From Zymomonas sp. (lineage in GTDB: Bacteria > Pseudomonadota > Alphaproteobacteria > Sphingomonadales > Sphingomonadaceae), in assembly GCF_020216885.1 (NCBI RefSeq), contig NZ_JAIWON010000032.1:1-11660 (forward strand): a DNA stretch of 11,660 bases, given 5' to 3'. Under the pieces are notes generated by a model. It ran no database searches, was not told the DNA's origin, and saw nothing but the letters and a program-made list of their open reading frames with translations. Of this stretch, positions 5,671 to 11,660 are shown piece after piece. Made by a program: the position numbers and the translations under genes. Within the stretch, counting starts at the first letter, position 1, and every line of letters starts with the position of its first letter.

Positions 5671-8600
5671 CATGCTTTCTCCAACCTATTTTCAGCCTTG
5701 GCCTTCCGCCGCCAAGGCCGCCAGCGAGATAAGCGGTCAAAATAGATATAGATGACTGGAGTTGTGAACAGCGTTAACATCTGGCTGACGACCAAACCAC
5801 CGATAATCGTAACACCCAGAGGTTGACGAAATTCAGAACCTTCACCGAAACCGATAGCCAAAGGCACAACGCCTAGAGCCGCCGCCAAAGTTGTCATAAT
5901 GATAGGGCGGAAACGCAAAATGCAAGATTGCCGCATGGCCTCTTCCGCAGACAATCCCTGCTCCCTTTGGAGATGCAAGGCCACATCAATAACCAAAATA
6001 GCATTCTTTTTGACGATGCCCATCAACAGGAAAACCCCGATCAAAGCAATGACGGAGAAATCCATATGAATGAGCATGAGAGCTAAAACAGCCCCTACCC
6101 CCGCCGCCGGTAAAGTAGAGATCACCGTAATCGGATGGATCAGATTTTCGTAAAGAATACCCAAAACAATATAGATGGTTATCAGCGCAGCCAAAAGGAG
6201 CAAGGCTTGGCTGCCACTGTCATTGCCTAATTTAGCCGTTCCGGCAAAATTACCCCGAATATTGGCAGGCACCATCAATTGCGCCATTTTTGCTTTAATT
6301 TCGCTTTGCGCTTCATTGAGATTATGGCCGCTTTTCAAGTTGAAAGAAATAGTGGCAGCGGCCTCGCCATTATCATGCTGGATAGATAAGTCAGTCGCAT
6401 GAAGCGAGAATTTCGCAATGGCAGGCAATGGCACCATTGTGCTGGCCGAGGTGTTCAATGCGCTACCTGTCGAGGGATCACGCAAAGACGGATTAGCCGA
6501 ATTAGCATCACCGCTATTCCCGCTGCCCGTAGAATTGACGGAAAGAGCCGAAGAGTCATTGGCAACTGAAGTCGCCCCTGCAGCATTGGTTCCCGTTCCG
6601 GCAATAGCCGTGGTATTGGTGCTGGAGGCGGAATTGGTTGAACTATTCGCCGGAATATAAAGATTTTGCAGTGCTTGGGGCCCTTGTTGATCCTTCGGCG
6701 CCCATTCGAAAACAACCGGATATTGATTGATATCTTCGTAAATCGTCGCAATTTGGCGCTGACCAAAGCTGTCATAAAGGGCGTTATCGACGTTACGCGC
6801 ACTGATGCCGAGGCGGCTGGCGCTGTCACGGTCAATACTGACCATCGATTCAATACCATTCAGCGATAAATCATTATCGACATCCGTCAGGATATCAGAA
6901 GTTTGCAAGGCTTGCGTCAGTTTCGGCACCCAATCTTGGAGCGCTTTACTGTCGTCAGAAATGAGCGTGTATTGATAGGTAGAATCCGAAGAGCGCGCCC
7001 CCATCCGCAAATCCTGCATTGGAGACAGAAAAACCGAAATTCCGGTAAGCTGTGCCAATTTAGGGCGCAGACGGTTAATGACGACGGTCGCTTTTTCCTT
7101 TCTTTCACCCCATGGTTTCAGTTCAACCATCAAAAAGGCGCTACCTGAGCGTTTGCCGCCGGTAAAACCGATAACCGTTGAAACCTGCTTTTCTTGCCGC
7201 AAGATATTGACCGTTTGCGTCAGTTTCTTTTCCATTGTCTGGAAAGAAGAAGAGCGGTCAGCCCGCACCCCAGCCATTAGGATGGGTGAATCCTGTTGCG
7301 GAAAAAAGCTTTTGGGGACAACCGCGTAAAGATAAACTGTCAGCACCAAGACCAGCAAAAAAAGCACCAGCATCAAAGGCTTCATCGATAATGCCCAGTT
7401 CAAGGCATAGCTGTAGGCTTTTTCGACATAAGCAAATGATTTTTCAAAGAAATGAGCAATGCGTCCCTGTTTTTTATCTTCTTTGCGCGGGGAAAGCATC
7501 CATGCGCACATCATCGGTGTCGTCGTCAATGAAATGACCATCGAGATCAGCACAGCAGCCGAAAGGCTGACTGCAAATTCGCGGAAAAGCCGTCCCCCAA
7601 TGCCCCCCAAAAAGAGCAATGGAATAAAGACCGCGACCAAAGACAGGCTGATCGACAAAACAGTAAAACCGACTTCTTGCGCCCCAAGCAAGGCGGCTTC
7701 CATGCGTCCCATGCCATTTTCAAGATGGCGAGCGATATTTTCCAGCACCACGATAGCATCATCAATGACAAAGCCGGTGGCGACAATAATCGCCATCATT
7801 GAGAGATTGTTGAGCGAGAAGCCCGCAAAATACATCACCGCAAAAGTGCCGAGCAGAGAGACCGAGGCCGCAACCGCCGGAATGACAACCGCGCTAAGAT
7901 TGCGAAGGAAAACACCGACGACCGCAATGACCAAAACCAGTGAAATAATCAGCGTGAGCCGCACTTCATTTAAAGTCGAGCGGATAGAACTGGTGCGATC
8001 ATTGGCAACCGTCACATGAACATCCGAAGGCAGCATTTTTTCAAGATGCGGTAATTCCGCCCGAAGTGAATCGACCAGATTGATAAGATTGGCACCCGGT
8101 TGTTGGGTAATCAGCACGATAACCGCAGGATGACCGTTGAAAAGACCAAGATTACGGGTATCGGCGACCCCATCGGTCACAGAGGCGATGTCTTTTAACC
8201 GGATCGCCGTTGTGCCGTTGCGCCATGCCACCACCAGATCACCATAAAGTTTGGCATCGCGCCCCAGTTGATTGGTGTAAATCTGGTAATGATGACCGTC
8301 AGGGCTTTCCAAGGCACCTTTGGGGCGGTTGGCATTCGCACTTTCAATCGTGGCGCGGACATCTTCGAGGCTAAGCCCGAAGCGACTAAGCGCATAAGGG
8401 GAGACATCAATTCGCACGCCCGGCAAGGAGCCGCCGCCAATTTCGACCTCACCCACGCCGGAGACCTGTGACAATCTTTGTGAAACAAGATTGGAAACGG
8501 TTTCGTAAATTTGCCCCGGTGTTTTGCTGTCCGAGGTCAAGGCCAAAACCATGACCGGCATCATCGAAGGGTTTACTTTGAGATAGCTGGGATTGCTTTG

Positions 8601-8969
8601 CAGTGTTGACGGCAAATCAGCACGGGCAGCACTGATGGCCGCCTGCACTTCTCTTGCCGCGCCATTGATGTCGCGATCAAGGCCAAATTCCAAAGCGATC
8701 TGGGTTGATCCGACCGAACTGCTGGAAGTCATTTCGGTGACATCCGCAATGACCCCCAAGCGCCTTTCCAAAGGCTGGGCAATACTGTTGGCCATAGTAT
8801 TGGGGCTGGCACCGGCCATGCTGGCTTGCACCACGATTACGGGAAAATCAATCTGCGGTAACGGCGCGACCGGTAGTTTGAAATAGGCAATAATACCGGC
8901 CAGCGCGATTCCGATGGTCAGAAGGGTTGTCCCGATCGGGCGTGAGATAAAAGGTCGCGACAGATTCAC
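5670..8969 (-). CDS. mdtC: RND multidrug efflux pump subunit, MdtC-like
   Basis: This 1099-residue inner-membrane pump of the HAE-1 RND family would use proton import to extrude drugs or toxic metabolites from periplasm and membrane. It has the full layout: TM1 at the N-terminus (PIGTTLLTIGIALAGII), periplasmic porter half, TM2-7, second porter half and TM8-12. Proton-relay residues are present: Asp403-Asp404 in VIDDAIVVLEN, Lys988 in GIVKKNAI, and Arg1021 in LRFRPIIMTT. MdtC-type segments include LPVAPLPQIDFPVIVV, DRDINGAAREVQAAI, GGGSLPGVRIDV and ADRSSSFQTM. E. coli MdtC is 1025 residues; the excess is mostly a Ser/Asn/Thr-rich insert (~775-845). The start is GTG at 8969, sharing GTGA with the upstream pump's stop, with GAGG 10 nt upstream. 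The symbol is by resemblance. Confidence 0.95.
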   Translation of the reverse strand: MNLSRPFISRPIGTTLLTIGIALAGIIAYFKLPVAPLPQIDFPVIVVQASMAGASPNTMANSIAQPLERRLGVIADVTEMTSSSSVGSTQIALEFGLDRDINGAAREVQAAISAARADLPSTLQSNPSYLKVNPSMMPVMVLALTSDSKTPGQIYETVSNLVSQRLSQVSGVGEVEIGGGSLPGVRIDVSPYALSRFGLSLEDVRATIESANANRPKGALESPDGHHYQIYTNQLGRDAKLYGDLVVAWRNGTTAIRLKDIASVTDGVADTRNLGLFNGHPAVIVLITQQPGANLINLVDSLRAELPHLEKMLPSDVHVTVANDRTSSIRSTLNEVRLTLIISLVLVIAVVGVFLRNLSAVVIPAVAASVSLLGTFAVMYFAGFSLNNLSMMAIIVATGFVIDDAIVVLENIARHLENGMGRMEAALLGAQEVGFTVLSISLSLVAVFIPLLFLGGIGGRLFREFAVSLSAAVLISMVISLTTTPMMCAWMLSPRKEDKKQGRIAHFFEKSFAYVEKAYSYALNWALSMKPLMLVLFLLVLVLTVYLYAVVPKSFFPQQDSPILMAGVRADRSSSFQTMEKKLTQTVNILRQEKQVSTVIGFTGGKRSGSAFLMVELKPWGERKEKATVVINRLRPKLAQLTGISVFLSPMQDLRMGARSSDSTYQYTLISDDSKALQDWVPKLTQALQTSDILTDVDNDLSLNGIESMVSIDRDSASRLGISARNVDNALYDSFGQRQIATIYEDINQYPVVFEWAPKDQQGPQALQNLYIPANSSTNSASSTNTTAIAGTGTNAAGATSVANDSSALSVNSTGSGNSGDANSANPSLRDPSTGSALNTSASTMVPLPAIAKFSLHATDLSIQHDNGEAAATISFNLKSGHNLNEAQSEIKAKMAQLMVPANIRGNFAGTAKLGNDSGSQALLLLAALITIYIVLGILYENLIHPITVISTLPAAGVGAVLALMLIHMDFSVIALIGVFLLMGIVKKNAILVIDVALHLQREQGLSAEEAMRQSCILRFRPIIMTTLAAALGVVPLAIGFGEGSEFRQPLGVTIIGGLVVSQMLTLFTTPVIYIYFDRLSRWRPWRRKAKAENRLEKA
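6435..6647 (-). other. Low-complexity Ser/Asn/Thr/Ala/Gly insert in the MdtC-like pump
   Basis: Residues ~775-845 replace what in E. coli MdtC is a short turn between a LYV/I-type strand and the following MVPL strand. Here LQNLYIPANS and TMVPLPAIAKF flank about 68 residues rich in Ser, Asn, Thr, Ala and Gly with no hydrophobic stretch. It is probably a disordered periplasmic loop. In AcrB the equivalent hairpin lies near residue 815-825, close to the funnel/docking part; this placement is from memory of the fold. Confidence 0.65.
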
Positions 8970-8983
8970 GCCGATGTAACCTC
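8966..8983 (-). promoter_or_regulatory. Translational coupling site between the two RND pump genes
   Basis: The GTG start of the MdtC-like gene (8969-8967) overlaps the TGA stop of the MdtB-like gene (8968-8966) as GTGA. GAGG (8983-8980) lies 10 nt before the GTG, inside the upstream gene. This fits co-translation of two subunits needed in fixed ratio. Confidence 0.6.
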
Positions 8984-11659
8984 ATTTTCAGAATCTTTGT
9001 GACGGCGGAGATGCGCTATTTTCTGCCCCAAACGGTCGAAGAACAGATAGATCACCGGCGTTGTAAAGACTGTCAACATTTGCGAGGCCAATAACCCCCC
9101 GAAAATCGCAAGACCAAGAGGACGGCGCAATTCTGCCCCGCTGCCATGACCGATCATCAGAGGAATGGCGGCAAAAAGGGCGGCCAAAGTAGTCATCAGA
9201 ATAGGTCTGAAACGCAAGGTTGCCGCATTAAAGATCGCTTCTTCGGGGGATTTCTTTTCCTCCCTTTCGGCGGCAATCGCAAAGTCGATCATCATGATGG
9301 CATTTTTCTTGACGATACCGATCAACAGGATGATGCCGATAATCCCGATAATATCGAGATCATGGCCGGAAACCCATAAAGCGAGAATGGCACCGACACT
9401 GGCAGAGGGTAGAGTTGAAAGAATAGTCAGCGGGTGAATATAGCTTTCATAGAGAACGCCAAGGACAATATAGACGCAAATCAACGCCGCAAAGATAAGG
9501 AGTATCTGGTTGCCGAGGGCTTTTTCATAAGCACTGGCCGCGCCTAGCAGGGTCGTTGTGATACCGGCGGGAAGATCAAGTTTGGAAATTTGGGCGCGAA
9601 CGGCCTTTACCCCGTCACCTAAAGCCGTATTAGACGCCAAGTCAAAGCCGACTGTTGCCGCTGGAAATTGTGCCACATGCATAATTTGCAGGGGCGATTG
9701 GCCTATTTTTAGGGTTGAGAAGCCATTTAACGGCGTTGGCAGTGTTCCACTGCCCGCGAGATTGAGATGCCCCAAAGATTCAATGCTGTTTAAAAGATTG
9801 GGACGGGCTTCGAGAATAACGCGATATTGGTTAGTTTCGGTAAAAATCGTCGAGATAATACGCTGGCCAAAAGCCGAATACAGCGTGTCATCAATATCGG
9901 CGACCGTTACCGATAATCGGCTGGCCGTTTCACGGTCAATATTAACATAGACCGCGTCGCCTTTGGCATCGGCATCGGTATAAACATCCGTCAGCTTTTT
10001 ACTTTGCCCCAAGCTATCGGCGATAGCACGCGCGGCTTTATGCACGCTGTCGGTATCGGCACCTTCAACCGATAGGCGGAAGCGAGTGGGCCCAGTATCG
10101 GTATCGACGGTTAAATCCTGAACCGGTTGGATATGAGCGCGGATGCCTGCGACAGCGCCAACCGCCTGATAAAGGCGTTTGATAACCGGCTGTTCATCCG
10201 AGATACCTTCTTTCAGATTAACCAGCATCACGCCTTGATTAAGGGCGCTGTTCGTTACACCATCAACGCCGCTCATCACCGATAAATTTTCGACCGCTGG
10301 ATCTTGTAATATCTTGGCCGCGGCCTGTTTTTGTAATTCAGCCATTCGGCTATAGGAAACATCGGGGCTGGTATCGGTCTGTATCCGAAGCTGTCCGGTT
10401 GCTTGTAACGGGAACAGACCTTTCGGAATGGCGATATAAAACAGAGCCGTTCCAATAAAGGTAACGATCGTTAAAATAAGCGTCAGCGTTTGATGCCCCA
10501 ATACCCATTTGAGGCCATGTTCATAATGATATTCGAGCCGTTCAAAGCCTTTTTGAATACGATCACCAATCGGGTTTTTATGACGATGGGCAACCAAAAG
10601 ACGAGCCGATAACATCGGGGTCAATGTCAAAGAGACAACGGCAGAAATCAGGATAGTGATAGCCAAGGTCATCGCAAATTCACGGAAAAGCCGCCCGACG
10701 ACATCGCTCATAAATAAAAGCGGGATCAAAACGGCAATCAGCGAGATGGTCAGCGAGATAATCGTAAAGCCGATTTCCTGCGCGCCTTTTAGCGCCGCCT
10801 GAAAAGGGGCTACGCCTGCCTCGATATGGCGTTCGATATTTTCGATCATCACAATGGCATCATCAACCACAAAACCAGAGGCAATGGTAAGCGCCATCAA
10901 GGAGAGGTTATTCAGGCTGTAATTCATCATATACATCGCAGCAAAGCTGCCGATCAGCGAGATCGGCACCGCCACCGCTGCAATAAGCGTTGCCCGTATA
11001 GAATGAAGAAAGAAGAAAATAACCAGAATGACCATGACGACGGCCAAGACAAGTTCGACCTCGACATGTTCAATAGACGCGCGAATACCCGTTGTCCGAT
11101 CAGCAACGACGGATACTTTGAGGCCTGCTGGTAATCCGGCCTCCAATTCGGGAAGCTGTTTTTTAATATTATCGACCGTGGCAATCACATTCGCGCCCGG
11201 TTGCCGCCGGACATTGATAATAACCGCCGGTGTAATATTGTAATAGGCACCGAGGCGATTATTTTCAGCACCGGCCACCACCTGTGCTACGTCGCTCATC
11301 CGAACCGGACGGCTGTTACGCATAGCGACAATCAGGTTTTTATAATCTTCAACCGTCAAAAGCTGATCATTGGCATTGATTTGCCATGATCGCGTGGGCC
11401 CGTCGAAGCTACCTTTGGCAGCGTTGGCATTGGCATTATCAATCGCGGTTCTAAGAGTTGAAAGCGAGATACCATAGCTGGCTAAGGCTTGCGTATCGGC
11501 TTGTATTCGCATGGCCTGACGCTGACCGCCGGATAATTCGACCAAACCGACACCGGAAACCTGTGAAATCTTTTGCGCTAGACGGGTTTGAACCAGATTT
11601 TGGACATCGATCAGCGCAAAAGATTTCACAGGTTTCCGGTGTCGGTTTGGAAAGAGTGT
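8966..11659 (-). CDS. mdtB: RND multidrug efflux pump subunit, MdtB-like (5' partial)
   Basis: This is an RND/HAE-1 pump subunit missing its N-terminus: the marker SQVSGVG lies at residue 22-28 of the readable part but at 167-173 in the neighbouring MdtC-like protein, so about 145 residues (TM1 and part of the first porter domain) are outside. MdtB-type segments are VQTRLAQKISQVSGVGLV, LSGGQRQAMRI, KGSFDGPTRSW and NVRRQPGANV. Proton-relay residues, numbered from the GTG at 11629, are Asp256-Asp257 (FVVDDAIVMIEN), Lys775 (GIVKKNAIMM) and Arg808 (LRFRPILMTT). E. coli MdtB and MdtC form a mixed trimer, and the adjacent coupled genes here fit that arrangement. The GTG at 11629 is not a real start: it lies in the inverted-repeat arm that seems foreign to the gene. 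Native coding is trustworthy only up to about 11612, although the frame stays open to the edge. Confidence 0.93.
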   Translation of the reverse strand, partial: TLFPNRHRKPVKSFALIDVQNLVQTRLAQKISQVSGVGLVELSGGQRQAMRIQADTQALASYGISLSTLRTAIDNANANAAKGSFDGPTRSWQINANDQLLTVEDYKNLIVAMRNSRPVRMSDVAQVVAGAENNRLGAYYNITPAVIINVRRQPGANVIATVDNIKKQLPELEAGLPAGLKVSVVADRTTGIRASIEHVEVELVLAVVMVILVIFFFLHSIRATLIAAVAVPISLIGSFAAMYMMNYSLNNLSLMALTIASGFVVDDAIVMIENIERHIEAGVAPFQAALKGAQEIGFTIISLTISLIAVLIPLLFMSDVVGRLFREFAMTLAITILISAVVSLTLTPMLSARLLVAHRHKNPIGDRIQKGFERLEYHYEHGLKWVLGHQTLTLILTIVTFIGTALFYIAIPKGLFPLQATGQLRIQTDTSPDVSYSRMAELQKQAAAKILQDPAVENLSVMSGVDGVTNSALNQGVMLVNLKEGISDEQPVIKRLYQAVGAVAGIRAHIQPVQDLTVDTDTGPTRFRLSVEGADTDSVHKAARAIADSLGQSKKLTDVYTDADAKGDAVYVNIDRETASRLSVTVADIDDTLYSAFGQRIISTIFTETNQYRVILEARPNLLNSIESLGHLNLAGSGTLPTPLNGFSTLKIGQSPLQIMHVAQFPAATVGFDLASNTALGDGVKAVRAQISKLDLPAGITTTLLGAASAYEKALGNQILLIFAALICVYIVLGVLYESYIHPLTILSTLPSASVGAILALWVSGHDLDIIGIIGIILLIGIVKKNAIMMIDFAIAAEREEKKSPEEAIFNAATLRFRPILMTTLAALFAAIPLMIGHGSGAELRRPLGLAIFGGLLASQMLTVFTTPVIYLFFDRLGQKIAHLRRHKDSENEVTSA
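11542..11650. repeat. Perfect 38-bp inverted repeat with 33-bp spacer at the right edge
   Basis: Positions 11542-11579 and 11613-11650 are exact reverse complements over 38 bases. The left arm encodes AQKISQVSGVGL in the MdtB-like frame and the spacer encodes IDVQNLVQTR, both as expected for the family. The right arm therefore replaces the expected upstream coding sequence with the reverse complement of the gene itself. This is the form of a fold-back chimera at a contig end. Confidence 0.93.
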
Positions 11660-11660
11660 A
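11649..11660. other. Possible sequencing-adapter remnant at the window end
   Basis: The last 12 bases (ggaaagagtgta) equal the reverse complement of TACACTCTTTCC from the Illumina TruSeq universal adapter, as I remember that oligo. They begin exactly where the inverted-repeat arm ends, with two shared bases. The adapter's 3' part is absent, so this is not a simple untrimmed read end, and coincidence is possible. Confidence 0.45.

Noticed and set aside
7459..8019. Plus-strand open frame of 186 codons opposite the MdtC-like gene
   Set aside because: It is antisense to conserved transmembrane coding sequence with intact RND motifs; its Thr/Ser/Ala-rich translation has no family features.
11542..11650. 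The long inverted repeat as an IS terminus, attachment site or regulatory hairpin
   Set aside because: The left arm is fully explained as conserved pump coding sequence; no transposase or integrase is nearby, and a copy-back artefact explains the exact match better.
11629..11660. GTG at 11629 as the true start of the MdtB-like pump
   Set aside because: It would remove TM1 and about 145 residues needed by all RND pumps, and it lies in the inverted-repeat arm that is the reverse complement of the gene itself.

Overview
The window looks like chromosome (or the end of a chromosomal contig) of a moderate-GC alphaproteobacterium with very AT-rich intergenic DNA. The TonB receptor style, the EamA transporter and the two-pump RND operon with a NodT-type lipoprotein together suggest Zymomonas mobilis or a close sphingomonad. 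That is recognition from memory, not a database search.

Layout. Positions 3-890 (+) hold the C-terminal part of a TonB-dependent outer-membrane receptor, closed by a strong hairpin terminator (912-943). Next is a gene-free stretch: about 250-300 bp at roughly 15% GC, then about 120 bp of ordinary composition leading into an EamA/DMT-family inner-membrane transporter (1358-2287, +) with its own terminator. Converging on it from the right is a minus-strand tripartite efflux operon. Its order of transcription is an mdtB-like RND pump (8966 to the window end, 5' truncated), an mdtC-like RND pump (5670-8969, overlapping by GTGA), a 121-bp junction, and a NodT-family outer-membrane channel lipoprotein (2354-5548). 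The periplasmic adaptor gene (mdtA-like) is not here and would be expected beyond the right edge. The two RND proteins would form a heteromeric proton-driven pump and the NodT protein the outer-membrane exit duct.

The most unusual object is the outer-membrane factor. Its canonical lipoprotein signal and lipobox Cys lie at residue 509 of a 1064-residue reading frame. The ~508-residue extension in front of it is largely a tandem array of 14-residue (42-nt) units running directly into the signal peptide. The unit resembles the n/h-region of the signal peptide itself. All length changes in the array are multiples of three, so I infer it is translated. The junction between mdtC and this gene carries a 45-codon frame that overlaps both neighbours' stop/start codons and begins with a similar signal-like sequence, plus a candidate internal terminator. 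The mdtC-like pump also has a ~68-residue Ser/Asn/Thr-rich insert.

The right edge appears artefactual: a perfect 38-bp inverted repeat with a 33-bp spacer ends in 12 nt that match an Illumina TruSeq adapter segment. Sequence beyond about 11612 should not be trusted as native. Apart from the repeat-extended channel protein I see no unknown multi-gene system here.
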